From a bacterium (lineage in GTDB: Bacteria > Actinomycetota > Thermoleophilia > Solirubrobacterales > Solirubrobacteraceae): DNA of 64,000 nt. Shown here in pieces: positions 39,412-48,622 of the stretch; position 1 is the first letter of the stretch; each line of letters opens with the position of its first letter. The position numbers and the translations under genes are program-made. The notes beneath the pieces were generated by a model that was given only the letters and a program-made list of their open reading frames with translations, did not search any database and was not told where the DNA came from. Location of the stretch: positions 62,001 to 126,000 of the forward strand of contig JAJPKQ010000036.1 of the NCBI GenBank assembly GCA_021323635.1. The letters are read 5' to 3'.

Positions 39412-40056
39412 TCAGGCTCCAGTGGCGCGGCGCGCACCGGGAAGCTGGCGCAGCCCGCCGCGCAGATAGATGGCGCTTGCGCCATAGGCGAGCGCCAGCG
39501 CGCAGTAGAGGAAGCCGGTGCCGACGCTGCGCAGGCCCGCGAGCGCGAAGAAGACCGCCGCCCCGGCCCCGGCGAGCGCCGCGCGGCCGAGCACGTTGAC
39601 CTTCAGAGCGATACCGCGACGCTGGGCGAGCCGTCCGAGCGCGATCATCGCAAGCTCGCGCGCTGCCAGCAGCGCCAGCGGGGCCAGCGGCAGCAGCGAC
39701 CAGCGCAGGCAGACGGCGACCGCCGCTAGCACGAGCAGGCGATCGGCAAGCGGGTCCACAAGCGCGCCCAGGCGGCTGTACTGCCCGGTGGCGCGCGCAA
39801 GCGCGCCGTCGGCGATGTCCGAGAAGGCGATCAGCGAGAAGAGGATCAGCGCGAGCGTCGACCGCGTGGGGTCTTCAAGCAGGTAGAGGGCACAGAAGGC
39901 AGGGATGCCGAGCAGACGCGCGAATGTGATTAGGTTGGGCAGCGTGAGCGGCCGCAGCGGCGCCTGCGCTCCCGCCGTGCCCGATGGCTCCTCCCCCCGC
40001 CTGATGCCGAGCAGGAGCGCCCATCGCTGCAGCGCGCTCAGGGAGCCTCCTGCCAA
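39412..40056 (-). CDS. CDP-alcohol phosphatidyltransferase (PgsA-type)
   Basis: 214-aa integral membrane enzyme that transfers a phosphatidyl group from CDP-diacylglycerol to an alcohol such as glycerol-3-phosphate. The family motif D-x2-DG-x2-AR-x8-G-x3-D-x3-D is complete in DIADGALARATGQYSRLG followed by ALVDPLADR. There are four to five further TM segments. The start overlaps the proS 3' end by 19 nt. It is close to PgsA in layout, but the acceptor (glycerol-P, inositol-P or another) cannot be settled. It uses the CDP-DAG made by the CdsA encoded at 47798. Confidence 0.85.
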   Translation of the reverse strand: MAGGSLSALQRWALLLGIRRGEEPSGTAGAQAPLRPLTLPNLITFARLLGIPAFCALYLLEDPTRSTLALILFSLIAFSDIADGALARATGQYSRLGALVDPLADRLLVLAAVAVCLRWSLLPLAPLALLAARELAMIALGRLAQRRGIALKVNVLGRAALAGAGAAVFFALAGLRSVGTGFLYCALALAYGASAIYLRGGLRQLPGARRATGA

Positions 40057-41786
40057 CGCTCGCGCAGCGCCCGCACGAGCTCCTCGCCCTCCAGGCTCAG
40101 CGGCAGCGGCGCGCCCTCGAGCAGGCCGCGGCGCACCTGGACCTCGACCTCGCCGCGCTGAAGCGCTCTGCGACCGACCGTCAGCCGCAGCGGGCAGCCG
40201 AGCAGCTCGGCCACGGTCAGCTTCTCGCCGGTGCCGAGGTCGCGGTCGTCGTAGAGGACGTCGATGTGCTCGGCGCGCAGGGCCTCGCTGGCGCAGATGC
40301 GCTCATAGAGATCCTCGGCGGCGGCGCGCTCCTCGCTGCCTGGGCGCCCGAGCGAGACGAGGTGGATCGCAAAGGGTGCGAGCGCGCGCGGCCAGGAGAT
40401 GCCACGCTCGTCGGCAAGCTGCTCGACCGCGGCCGCCGCGATTCGCGCCGGGCCGATGCCGTAGGAGGCCATCCACAGCGGCTTGGCGCGGCCGTCCTCA
40501 TCGAGGTAGCTTGCCTCCAGCGGGGTGGAGTAGCGCACACCGAGCTTGAAGATGTTGGCGACCTCGATCGCGCGCTCGATCACGATCGGGTGGCCGGCGA
40601 CGGTGTCGCCCTCCTGCACCATCCTGATGTCGGCGCTGATGTGCTGAAAGTCGCGGCCGGGTCGCACGCCGCGCAGGTGCGCGCCGGGCCGGTTTGCGCC
40701 CGTGACGTAGCATCCCGCAGGCACCGCTTGATCGAGCACGATCCTGACATCGCCGCTCCTGGGATCGACCGGCCCGATGAAGCCGACCGGCCCGATCTGC
40801 GCCTCGATCTCCTCGGGGCGAGCGGGACGCACCGGCCCGCCGAGCGCGCGCGCGAGCTTGACCTCGTTGACGCGGTGGTCGCCGCGCACGAGCGCAAGCC
40901 AGAGCGCCGGACCCTCCAGAGCGCCCTCGCCCGCTGCCGCGCGCACGACCGGGTAGGCCTTGAGCAGCGCGCTCGGATGCACGCCGAGCAGCTGCGCGAC
41001 CTCCTCGACGCGGGTCAGGCCGGGGGTCGACACCTCCTCGGGCGCCGCGCGCTCGGCGTCCGGGGAGGCCGGGCGCGCCTGGGCGCTTGCAACCTCGACA
41101 TTCGCGGCATAGCCCGGTGCGAGGGCGATCTCGTTCTCGCCCGCTGCGCACGGTGCCATGTACTCGTGTGCGCCGAGCCCGCCCATCATCCCGACATCGG
41201 ACTGCACGCGGTACCAGCGCAGCCCTGTGCGCTCCATGATGCGGTCGTAGGCGCCCACGAAGCGCTCGTAGGTCGAGTTCATCCCCGCTTCGTCGCGGTC
41301 GAAGGAATAGGCGTCCTTCATGATGAACTCGCGCGTGCGCAGCACTCCGGCGCGCGGGCGCGGCTCATCGCGCTCCTTGACCTGGAAGTGGTAGAGGGAA
41401 AGCGGCAGGTCGCGGTAGGAGCGGATCAGCTGCGCGGCGTGGTAGGTGACGATCTCCTCGTGGGTCATCGCCAGCACCAGCTCCGCCTCGCGGCGATCGC
41501 GCAGCTTGAAGAGCTCGGGGATGTCGTAGCGGCCGGTGCGCCGCCAGGGCTCCGCGGGCCCGAGCACGGGCATCAGCACCTCCTGGGCGCCGATCGCCTC
41601 CATCTCGGCGCGGATCAGCGCCTCGATCTTGCGATGCACGCGCCAGCCGGCGGGCAGCCACGTCCACAGCCCCGCGCCCAGCTGGCGCACCAAGCCGGCG
41701 CGCACCATCAGGCGGTGGGAGAGCGCCTCGGCGTCGGCCGGCGCCTCACGCTCGGTGGGCAGCAGATATTCAGAGAGCCTTGTCAT
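40038..41786 (-). CDS. proS: Prolyl-tRNA synthetase, bacterial type
   Basis: Class II synthetase charging tRNA-Pro, 582 aa. The catalytic domain has motif 1 (QLGAGLWTWLPAGWRVHRKI), motif 2 (FQVKERDEPRPRAGVLRTRE then FIMKDAYSFD) and motif 3 (ASYGIGPARIAAAAVEQ). The INS editing domain (about 245-400) that clears Ala-tRNA-Pro lies between motifs 2 and 3. The C-terminal anticodon domain runs from about 470 (HLVSLGRPGSEE, DVLYDDRDLGTGEKL). ATG 41786 begins the conserved MTRLSEYLLPT; the longer upstream frame is not protein-like. It is transcribed with pgsA. Confidence 0.95.
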   Translation of the reverse strand: MTRLSEYLLPTEREAPADAEALSHRLMVRAGLVRQLGAGLWTWLPAGWRVHRKIEALIRAEMEAIGAQEVLMPVLGPAEPWRRTGRYDIPELFKLRDRREAELVLAMTHEEIVTYHAAQLIRSYRDLPLSLYHFQVKERDEPRPRAGVLRTREFIMKDAYSFDRDEAGMNSTYERFVGAYDRIMERTGLRWYRVQSDVGMMGGLGAHEYMAPCAAGENEIALAPGYAANVEVASAQARPASPDAERAAPEEVSTPGLTRVEEVAQLLGVHPSALLKAYPVVRAAAGEGALEGPALWLALVRGDHRVNEVKLARALGGPVRPARPEEIEAQIGPVGFIGPVDPRSGDVRIVLDQAVPAGCYVTGANRPGAHLRGVRPGRDFQHISADIRMVQEGDTVAGHPIVIERAIEVANIFKLGVRYSTPLEASYLDEDGRAKPLWMASYGIGPARIAAAAVEQLADERGISWPRALAPFAIHLVSLGRPGSEERAAAEDLYERICASEALRAEHIDVLYDDRDLGTGEKLTVAELLGCPLRLTVGRRALQRGEVEVQVRRGLLEGAPLPLSLEGEELVRALRERWQEAP

Positions 41787-41959
41787 CGTCGGTCGCGATC
41801 CTCTGCGCGAGCGAGCGTACACGCTTGTGGTCATCGCCGAGCCTGAGGGCGCCTGCGCGTCGGATGGACGCCGGCCTGGGGCAGGCGACGACCGGCGCCC
41901 CGTCTGCGCCCGTCGCTGCCGCGCCTGGCCGCATCGCCCGCCGGCGGTCTCTGCTGAGG

Positions 41960-43180
41960 CTAGAGGAAGAAGCGCTGCCGGAGGCTGTAGACGAAGGACT
42001 GCAGGCGCACGTCGAGGACGAGGTTGCCGAGCGCGACATTGACGTCGACGAGGTGCGTCCCCCACTGCGGGCCGAGCGTTTCCCGCAGCTGTTCGCGGAC
42101 GTCGCCGGGCGCGCCCACGTAGCTGAGCTGCAGCCAGCTGGCGCCGTTTTCGTTGCGGCAGCGGGCGTCGTACTGGCCCGGGTAGGAGACCCAGGGCGTC
42201 GGCGCCTTGGGAGTCTGGGTGACAATCCCAAGCAGGCCTGGGAAGGGGCGCGTGGGGTAGTCGGGCAGCAGCGGCCCTTCAGAGCCGCTCTGGAAGAAGA
42301 GCGTCGGGTTCACGCACAGCACCTGCGGGTGTTCGACGCCTTCTGTGCCCGTGCCCAGCCCGAGCAGCGGGCTCTGCGGCCGCCCGAAGAAGGATGGGTT
42401 CGGCGGTTCGTGCAGGAAGCTCGAATAGGCGATCACACACCCCGTCTGCCAGATCGCTCGGCAGGCTGGGACGTTCTTGAAGGAGCCGCCCACGTTCCTG
42501 CCTTCCGGCACGATCACATTGCCCCCCAGCAGGATCGAGGAGACCATCTGCGCCCGCAGCGCCGGGTTGGGGTCGATCAGTTCCCTGATCAGCTGGATCA
42601 GCATCGCCGCGCCCTGCGAGTGGCCGATCAGCACGAAGCCGCGTCCGTGGTTGTAGCGCTCAAGATATTCGAGGAAGGCGGCGCGCACGCCCAGGTAGGC
42701 CTTGATCGCCCCTTCCGGCGAGATCCCGCCGGGGTTGTTGATCGCCTGAAGCGTCAGCTGCGGGTAGATCGGCGCGTAGAGCTTGCAGTCCTGCGAGAAG
42801 CGCGAGGCCTGCGCTTCGGCGATCGCTTCCTCTTCGGGGTCGATTTCAAGGCTTGCGTTCTCGGCGCCCTGCGAGCTGACGGTCGGGTAGACGTAGAAGC
42901 AGTCGATCGGCGGGTTGCCGGCCGGCCGCGGGTTGGTCACAAACGAGCTGCCGTCGGCAAGCTCAACGGTCGTTTCCTCGCTTGCCAGACAGGGGTTGTG
43001 GGCAAGGCCGGGCTTGCACAGCCAGACTGCTTCGGGCGTGCCTTCGACAGCCGCCGCAGCGCTGCCCGCCCCGCCGCCGAGGGCAAAGAGCGCGGTGGCG
43101 CAGAGCAGGGCGATGCCCCTGCAGCGCACACGCCCTGCGGCCAGCGACCCCATCGATCGAGCGGTTGCAAGCATCTTCAT
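41960..43180 (-). CDS. Secreted DUF3089 alpha/beta hydrolase
   Basis: 406-aa exported lipase/esterase-like protein. The signal peptide (GIALLCATALFALGGGAGSAAAA) is followed by a DUF3089 domain: VWLCKPGLAHNPCL, DCFYVYPTVSSQ, the nucleophile elbow GHSQGA (Ser), then paired cysteines (CRAIWQTGC) and HLVDVNVALGNLV at the C-terminus with the likely catalytic His. GGAGG lies 7 nt before the ATG. A TTGACA-N17-GAGAAT promoter drives it. The substrate is unknown. An extracellular ester-cleaving role is inferred from family and export. Confidence 0.85.
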   Translation of the reverse strand: MKMLATARSMGSLAAGRVRCRGIALLCATALFALGGGAGSAAAAVEGTPEAVWLCKPGLAHNPCLASEETTVELADGSSFVTNPRPAGNPPIDCFYVYPTVSSQGAENASLEIDPEEEAIAEAQASRFSQDCKLYAPIYPQLTLQAINNPGGISPEGAIKAYLGVRAAFLEYLERYNHGRGFVLIGHSQGAAMLIQLIRELIDPNPALRAQMVSSILLGGNVIVPEGRNVGGSFKNVPACRAIWQTGCVIAYSSFLHEPPNPSFFGRPQSPLLGLGTGTEGVEHPQVLCVNPTLFFQSGSEGPLLPDYPTRPFPGLLGIVTQTPKAPTPWVSYPGQYDARCRNENGASWLQLSYVGAPGDVREQLRETLGPQWGTHLVDVNVALGNLVLDVRLQSFVYSLRQRFFL

Positions 43181-43232
43181 CTCATAACCTCCGTGGGCGC
43201 CGGAGATCGCGCTGCGCAGCGCCTTTGACCCC

Positions 43233-43261
43233 ATTCTCGCGCGGTCGATCGCCGTTGTCAA
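43233..43261 (-). promoter_or_regulatory. Promoter TTGACA-N17-GAGAAT of DUF3089 gene
   Basis: Minus-strand -35 TTGACA (43256-43261), 17-nt spacer, -10 GAGAAT (43233-43238); the leader to the ATG is about 46 nt. The same GAGAAT -10 is used for WS/DGAT. Confidence 0.65.
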
Positions 43262-43371
43262 GCCGAGGAGGGCAGGCACCCCCCGACCGGCGGGTCACCG
43301 CCGCCTGCGCGCCCGACCAGCTTTGATAGAACCCTCCCGTCCACCACCAACCGAAGGAGAAGGAGCGAAAG

Positions 43372-43974
43372 ATGGCCTTTACGGTTCCCCCCCTCCCCTA
43401 CCCCTATGACGCGCTCGAGCCGCACATCGACAGGCAGACGATGGAGCTGCACCACGACAAGCACCACCAGGCCTACGTCGACAACGCCAATGCCGCGCTT
43501 GCGGGCACCGCGCTTGAGCAGGCAAGCGTCGAGGAGGTGCTCAAGCGCCTCTCAGAGCTGCCCGAGGCGGTACGCCAGAAGGCCGCCAACAACGCCGGCG
43601 GCCATTACAACCACACGCTCTTCTGGGAGCTGATGAGCCCGCAGGGCGGCGGCTCCCCGGAGGGGGCGCTCGCGGAGGCGATCAACGCGACGTTTGGCTC
43701 CTTCGATCAGTTCAAGGAGCAGTTCAAGGCCGCCGGCGTGGCGCGCTTTGGCTCCGGCTGGGCGTGGCTGATCCACGACGGGTCGGGCCTCGCGATCACC
43801 TCCACCCCCAACCAGGACAACCCGATCTCAGACGGCAAGACACCGCTGCTGGGGGTCGATGTCTGGGAGCACGCCTACTACCTCCGCTACCAGAACCGCC
43901 GCCCCGAATACATCGACGCCTGGTGGAACACCGTCAACTGGGCGAAGGTGGCCGAGCTCTTCAGCGCCTGCTGA
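43372..43974 (+). CDS. sodA: Superoxide dismutase, Fe/Mn family
   Basis: Cytoplasmic enzyme converting superoxide to peroxide and oxygen. The 200-aa protein has all four metal ligands: His in [13 protein letters not shown], His in HYNHTLFW, and Asp and His in [35 protein letters not shown] and the Gly/Gln pattern suggest an Mn or cambialistic enzyme, but metal choice is uncertain from sequence. AAGGAG lies about 7 nt before the ATG. It is transcribed alone; its 3' end overlaps the convergent ispG by 14 nt. Confidence 0.95.
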   Translation: MAFTVPPLPYPYDALEPHIDRQTMELHHDKHHQAYVDNANAALAGTALEQASVEEVLKRLSELPEAVRQKAANNAGGHYNHTLFWELMSPQGGGSPEGALAEAINATFGSFDQFKEQFKAAGVARFGSGWAWLIHDGSGLAITSTPNQDNPISDGKTPLLGVDVWEHAYYLRYQNRRPEYIDAWWNTVNWAKVAELFSAC

Positions 43975-45280
43975 AGCGCCGGCCAGCCACCCGCTGAGAG
44001 GCCGCAGCCGTCGCGCTCGGCGGCTGCCGCCCCGCCTCATCGTCGGCCGTCGGGGCGCCCTGGGCGAAGGCGCCGGCGAGCACCGCCTCCGCCTCGGCGT
44101 CCTGCTTGGCCGCCTCCGCCTCGAGCGCTGCCATGCGCTCGGGCGTCATCGCGCCCGAGTCCTCGTTCTCCGCAAGCCAGGCACGCGCCGCCGCGGCCTG
44201 CTGCTCGTCGCGCTGCACGACCCGGCCGGCCGCGTAGTAGCGGTCGATCTCCTTGAAGAGCTCCTCGACCAGTCGCTCCGTCGGCACCTTGCGCAGCGGC
44301 TCGCCCTTGCAGTAGATCATGCCCATGTCCTTGGCGCCGGTGATGCCGAAGTCGGCGTGTCTGGCCTCCCCGATGCCGTTGACCGCGCAGCCGAGCACTG
44401 AGACCACGATCGGGTCCTCGTAGGCGCGCAGGCGCTCCTCGATCTCCGCGACGACGGAGTCCATGTCGAACTGCAGGCGCCCGCAGGTCGGGCAGGCGAT
44501 CAGCACGGGCCCGCGCTCGCGCAGCTTCAGCGCCTTCAGGATCTCCCAGGCCACCTTGACCTCCTCCTCGGCGTGGAAGGTCGAGAGCGAGATGCGGATG
44601 GTGTCGCCGACCCCGTCGGCAAGCAGCGTGCCCAGGCCTACAGCCGACTTGAGCGACCCCGACCACTTGGTGCCGGCCTCGGTTATGCCGATGTGCAGCG
44701 GATAGGGGATGCGCTCGGAGAGCAGGCGGTTGGAGGCGATCGTGTCCGGGACCGATGTCGACTTCATCGAGACCTTGAAGTTGGTGAACTCCAGGCGCTC
44801 CATCAGCTCGACCGTCTCGACCGCCGCGCGCACGAGCGCCTCGACGGGGTCGCTGAACTCAAGCTCGCGCAGGTGCTTGGGGAGCGAGCCCGAGTTGACG
44901 CCTACGCGCAGCGGCGTCCCCAGGCGCTTGGCCTCGGCGACGACCTGGGCAACCTTCTCGGGGCCGCCGATGTTGCCGGGATTGATGCGCACGCAGTGCG
45001 CGCCCGCAGCAAGCGCCTTGAGCGCAAGCGTGTGGTTGAAGTGGATGTCGGCGATCACCGGGATCGGCGAGCGCTTAAGGATCTCCTTCAGCGCTTCAGC
45101 GTCCTGCTCGCGCGGCACCGCCACGCGCACGATGTCGGCGCCCGCCTCAGCGACGGTCTCAATCTGCGCGAGCGTCGCGCCGACGTTCGCGGTCTCGGTC
45201 TTGGTCATCGTCTGGACCGCGACCGGCGCGCCGCCGCCGATCGGCACGCTGCCGACCATGATCTGATGCTTGGAGGCCAT
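43961..45280 (-). CDS. ispG: 4-hydroxy-3-methylbut-2-en-1-yl diphosphate synthase
   Basis: [4Fe-4S] enzyme of the MEP isoprenoid pathway converting MEcPP to HMBPP. The TIM-barrel N-terminal part has [37 protein letters not shown]-type segments and [10 protein letters not shown]. The cluster cysteines are in [10 protein letters not shown] and [12 protein letters not shown], with the last at [11 protein letters not shown]. At 439 aa it carries about 75 extra C-terminal residues (Ala/Glu-rich) beyond the usual end near EIDRYY. The start is ATG 45280, 7 nt after TAGAAT, so it is leaderless. It is the third isoprenoid-linked gene here with dxr and uppS. Confidence 0.95.
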   Translation of the reverse strand: MASKHQIMVGSVPIGGGAPVAVQTMTKTETANVGATLAQIETVAEAGADIVRVAVPREQDAEALKEILKRSPIPVIADIHFNHTLALKALAAGAHCVRINPGNIGGPEKVAQVVAEAKRLGTPLRVGVNSGSLPKHLRELEFSDPVEALVRAAVETVELMERLEFTNFKVSMKSTSVPDTIASNRLLSERIPYPLHIGITEAGTKWSGSLKSAVGLGTLLADGVGDTIRISLSTFHAEEEVKVAWEILKALKLRERGPVLIACPTCGRLQFDMDSVVAEIEERLRAYEDPIVVSVLGCAVNGIGEARHADFGITGAKDMGMIYCKGEPLRKVPTERLVEELFKEIDRYYAAGRVVQRDEQQAAAARAWLAENEDSGAMTPERMAALEAEAAKQDAEAEAVLAGAFAQGAPTADDEAGRQPPSATAAASQRVAGRRFSRR

Positions 45281-45287
45281 CGGGGCA

Positions 45288-45293
45288 ATTCTA
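45288..45293 (-). promoter_or_regulatory. -10 box TAGAAT of leaderless ispG
   Basis: TAGAAT on the minus strand, 7 nt before the ispG ATG. It gives ispG its own start point, separate from the upstream rseP-dxr run. Confidence 0.45.
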
Positions 45294-45395
45294 CGCCCCC
45301 GGCGGCCCACACCACGCAGCGACCGTGATCGTGCCCCTCACGGCGGCGTGGCGGGCTGCGATCGCCGGCGGGCGTCGGGACGCTGCGCGAGCGCC

Positions 45396-46571
45396 CTAGC
45401 GGTGGATCGAGAGGCTCCCGTTGGCGAGCGAGTGGATGTCGTTGGAGAGGCCGATCGCCGCGAGCAGGACCACCAGCAGGACACCCACCATCGAGGCGCG
45501 TTCCATCACCCAGTAGGGGATCGCCTTGCCGCGCACCTTCTCCGCAAGCGCCCAGAAGAGGTGCCCCCCGTCGAGGGGCAGGAAGGGAAAGAGGTTGATG
45601 ATCGCCAGCGAGAGCGAGAGCAGCGCAAGGATGAAGAAGGCCGCCGAGACGCTGTAGCTGAAGGCTTCGCTGGTGACCGCGGAGACGCCCACGATGCCGT
45701 GCAGCTGCGCACGCGCCTTTTCGCTGGTGAAGATTTCGCCGATCTTCGACACCGTGACGGTGGTCACGTGCCACATCTCGCTCGCGCTCGATGCCATCGC
45801 TTCGCTGGCGCTTTCGCTGCGCCGCGCGGCCAGGAAGTCGAAGCCCACGAGCATCCGCCCTTCCTTGGCGTTGTAGCGCGGCCGCAGCGAGACCGTCAGC
45901 GAGCGCCCGCCGCGCTCGATCGTCAAGCGCACCGGCGTGGCCGCCGGGCAGCCTTCCACCGGCGCGCCCGCGCAGCGGTGGGAGGCGATCTCCGAGACGA
46001 AGCTGGCGCTGCTTCCGTGCAGGCGCACCGGGTGGCCGTCGACGGCGATGATCTCATCGCCCCTGCGCAGCACGCCCGCTGCGGCCGAGCCCGGCAGCAC
46101 GGCCGCAACGCGCGCCTGGTGGGCGGTGGCGGGCTTGTAGGCGGAGAATGCATATACCCCCCACAGGATCAGGAAGGCCATGAGCACGTTCATCGCGGGG
46201 CCCGCCGCGATCACGGCCATCCGCTTCCATACCGGCTGGCTGAAGTAGCCGCGCGGGTCATCCTCGTCGACGATGCCGCGCGGGCCGGACGCGCTCGCCG
46301 CGTGCCTGGCGGGCGCATCGGCATCGGCGCCTGACGCCCTGCCGGGCACGCGTTCCAGCGGCGCCATGCCCGCGATCTTGACGTAGCCGCCGAGCGGGAT
46401 CGCGCCGATCATGTATTCGGTCTCGCCGAAGCGCACGCCCACCAGCTTGGGCGGGAAGAAGAGCGAGAAGCGTTCCACGCGCATGCCCACCGCCTTTGCC
46501 ACCGCGAAGTGGCCGAGCTCGTGGACGACGATGAGGATGATGATGCCGATGAATGTGAGCGCCCAGCTCAT
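45396..46571 (-). CDS. rseP: Site-2 protease, RseP/M50 family
   Basis: 391-aa intramembrane zinc metalloprotease that cleaves anti-sigma factors or signal-peptide remnants within the membrane. The active site HELGHF is in the first TM (IILIVVHELGHFAVAKAVG), and the third zinc ligand region LFPFLPLDGGHLFWAL is near the C-terminus. A PDZ-like domain (about 190-270: VAAVLPGSAAAGVLRRGDEI) lies between, preceded by a long acidic/Ala-rich insertion (about 75-105). ATG 46571 begins MSWALTFIGIII. It follows dxr at a 49-nt gap. Clustering with dxr, cdsA and uppS is common in bacteria. Confidence 0.93.
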   Translation of the reverse strand: MSWALTFIGIIILIVVHELGHFAVAKAVGMRVERFSLFFPPKLVGVRFGETEYMIGAIPLGGYVKIAGMAPLERVPGRASGADADAPARHAASASGPRGIVDEDDPRGYFSQPVWKRMAVIAAGPAMNVLMAFLILWGVYAFSAYKPATAHQARVAAVLPGSAAAGVLRRGDEIIAVDGHPVRLHGSSASFVSEIASHRCAGAPVEGCPAATPVRLTIERGGRSLTVSLRPRYNAKEGRMLVGFDFLAARRSESASEAMASSASEMWHVTTVTVSKIGEIFTSEKARAQLHGIVGVSAVTSEAFSYSVSAAFFILALLSLSLAIINLFPFLPLDGGHLFWALAEKVRGKAIPYWVMERASMVGVLLVVLLAAIGLSNDIHSLANGSLSIHR

Positions 46572-46620
46572 GTGCTCAGTCTGCCAGGAGGAACGGTGCG
46601 CGCCGCCGGGCCCTCGACCC

Positions 46621-47805
46621 CTAGGCCAGCGCCAGCACCGCCTCGCGCGCCAGCGCGCGCGCTCTGTGGTCTGCGGCATAGAGGTCCTCGAAGGAGTGCA
46701 CCGGCTCGGCGCCGGCGCGCTCGAGCGTCTGCGCGATCACCGCATCGATGGCCAGAAACCCCAGCGCGCCCTCCAGAAAGGCGTGAACTGCGACCTCGTT
46801 GGCGGCATTGAGCACGCACGGGCCGCTGCCGCCCGCAAGCGCGGCCTCGCGCGCCAGGCGCAGGCAGGGGAAGGCCTCCTCGTCGGGAGCCTCGAAGTCG
46901 AGCCTGCCGACCTCGACTAAGTCGAGCGTGCGCACGGGCAGGGCGCCGCGCTCGGGATAGTGGAGCGCGTAGGAGATCGGCACGCGCATGTCCGGATAGC
47001 CCAGGTGCGCAAGCGTGGCCCCGTCGCAGAGGTCGATCAGCGCGTGCACGATCGACTGCGGGTGCACGAGCACCGCGATGCGCTCGTAGGGGACGCCGAA
47101 GAGGTGATGGGCCTCGATCACCTCCAGCCCCTTGTTCATCAGCGTCGCCGAGTCGACCGTGATCTTGCCCCCCATCGACCAGGTCGGGTGCGCCAGCGCC
47201 TGCTCCACGCCCACCTCCGCCAGCTGCGCGCGGAGCCGCCCGCGGAAGGGTCCGCCGGACGCGGTCAGCACCAGCCGCCTCACCGTCCCGGCGCGTGGCG
47301 GCGCAGCCGATTGCGCGCCGGCGTGCGCCTCGCCGGCGAGCAGCTGGTGCAGCGCGGAGTGCTCGGAGTCGACGGGGATAATGCGCGCCCCGGTGGCCTC
47401 GGCCAGCGCGCCGACAAGCTCGCCTCCCACCACCAGCGACTCCTTGTTGGCGAGCGCGAGGTCGATCGACTCGCCGAGCGTCGCGACCGTCGGCCCCAGG
47501 CCCGCCGCGCCGACGAGGGCGTTGAGCACCAGGTCGGGCTCAGTGGCCTCGATCAGCTCCACCAGGCCCGCCGCGCCGCTGTGAACCCGCCCGGCAGTCC
47601 AGGACTCCGCGGCGCGCGCGGCCGCATCGGCATCCGCCAGCGCGATCGCGCTCACGCCAAAGCTCGCCGCGAGCTCAAGCAGGGCAGCCCAGGAGCGCTC
47701 CGCCGCCAGCCCCACCACGGCAAGCCCCTCGGAGCGCTCGACCACGTCGAGCGCCTGGCGACCGATCGAGCCGGTCGCCCCGAGGATCAGGAGCCGCTTA
47801 GGCAT
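46621..47805 (-). CDS. dxr: 1-deoxy-D-xylulose 5-phosphate reductoisomerase
   Basis: First committed enzyme of the MEP pathway: DXP to MEP using NADPH and a divalent metal. The 394-aa protein has the cofactor motif LILGATGSIGRQALDVV, ALANKESLVVGGE, metal/substrate site PVDSEHSALHQ and the flexible loop TASGGPFRG, then HPTWSMGGKITVDSATLMNKG, VHPQSIVHAL and NAANEVAV. ATG 47805 (MPKRLLILG) overlaps the cdsA stop by 8 nt. It sits with ispG and uppS, linking isoprenoid supply to undecaprenyl carrier synthesis. Confidence 0.96.
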   Translation of the reverse strand: MPKRLLILGATGSIGRQALDVVERSEGLAVVGLAAERSWAALLELAASFGVSAIALADADAAARAAESWTAGRVHSGAAGLVELIEATEPDLVLNALVGAAGLGPTVATLGESIDLALANKESLVVGGELVGALAEATGARIIPVDSEHSALHQLLAGEAHAGAQSAAPPRAGTVRRLVLTASGGPFRGRLRAQLAEVGVEQALAHPTWSMGGKITVDSATLMNKGLEVIEAHHLFGVPYERIAVLVHPQSIVHALIDLCDGATLAHLGYPDMRVPISYALHYPERGALPVRTLDLVEVGRLDFEAPDEEAFPCLRLAREAALAGGSGPCVLNAANEVAVHAFLEGALGFLAIDAVIAQTLERAGAEPVHSFEDLYAADHRARALAREAVLALA

Positions 47806-48622
47806 ACGCCTGCCAAATGTAGTAGCCGACGACAAGCGCGAACATCAGGGCGTCGAGACGGTCCAAGACGCCGCCATGCGGGCCAAAGATGCGCCCGGAG
47901 TCCTTGACATGCGCATCGCGCTTGATGAAGGACTCAAAGAGGTCGCCGAGCGGGGCGAGCGCAGCTATCCCCACACCCAGCACCAGCGCGTGCTCGGAGG
48001 GCAGCCATTCCTGGAAGCGGCCCGCCAGCCAGACCCCGCCGACGGCGCAGATCATGCCGATCAAGAGGCCCTCGACGGTCTTCCCGGGCGAGATCCGCGG
48101 CGCGAGCGCGTGCTCGCCGAAGAGATGCCCGCCGATGTAGGCGCCGGTGTCCGACGCGAGCGTTCCGATCAGGACGTCAAGCACCAGGCCGCCGCCGTGG
48201 CTGCGGTCGCGCAGCAGCACCGCGTGGGCAAGCGCGAGCCCGATCCAGAAGATCGCCAGCAGGGTGAGGCCGAGCGCGCCCGCGCGGGGGCGCTCCTGAA
48301 GCAGCGTCAGCAGAAAGAGCACCGGCAGCGAGGCGACTGCCGCCAGCAGCACCGCCGAGGGGCCGCCGTAATAGGCGCCCAGCAGCAGCCCTGCCAGCGA
48401 GAGGAAGCCGGCCAGGCGCACGGGGTGCGCGCGCGGGTACATCGCAAAGAGCTCGTGCATGCCGATCACACCGACCACGAGCACGCCGATCACGAACACC
48501 AGCCCGCCTGAGCCGATCAGGGCAAGCGCCAAGAACAGCGCCGGAACGGCGATCAGGATGCGTCCCAAAAGCTCCGAGCGCTGATTGCGGCGCGCGTGGC
48601 GGCGCGCGCGGGGCGTGCTCAT
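47798..48622 (-). CDS. cdsA: Phosphatidate cytidylyltransferase
   Basis: Multi-TM enzyme making CDP-diacylglycerol from CTP and phosphatidate. The 274-aa protein has seven to eight hydrophobic segments and the C-terminal signature SDTGAYIGGHLFGEHALAP with RISPGKTVEGLLIG and APLGDLFESFIKRDAHVKDS ending GGVLDRLDALMF. The Arg-rich N-terminus is cytoplasmic. The start overlaps the uppS stop by 4 nt. Its product is the substrate of the PgsA-type enzyme encoded at 39412. Confidence 0.95.
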   Translation of the reverse strand: MSTPRARRHARRNQRSELLGRILIAVPALFLALALIGSGGLVFVIGVLVVGVIGMHELFAMYPRAHPVRLAGFLSLAGLLLGAYYGGPSAVLLAAVASLPVLFLLTLLQERPRAGALGLTLLAIFWIGLALAHAVLLRDRSHGGGLVLDVLIGTLASDTGAYIGGHLFGEHALAPRISPGKTVEGLLIGMICAVGGVWLAGRFQEWLPSEHALVLGVGIAALAPLGDLFESFIKRDAHVKDSGRIFGPHGGVLDRLDALMFALVVGYYIWQAYA

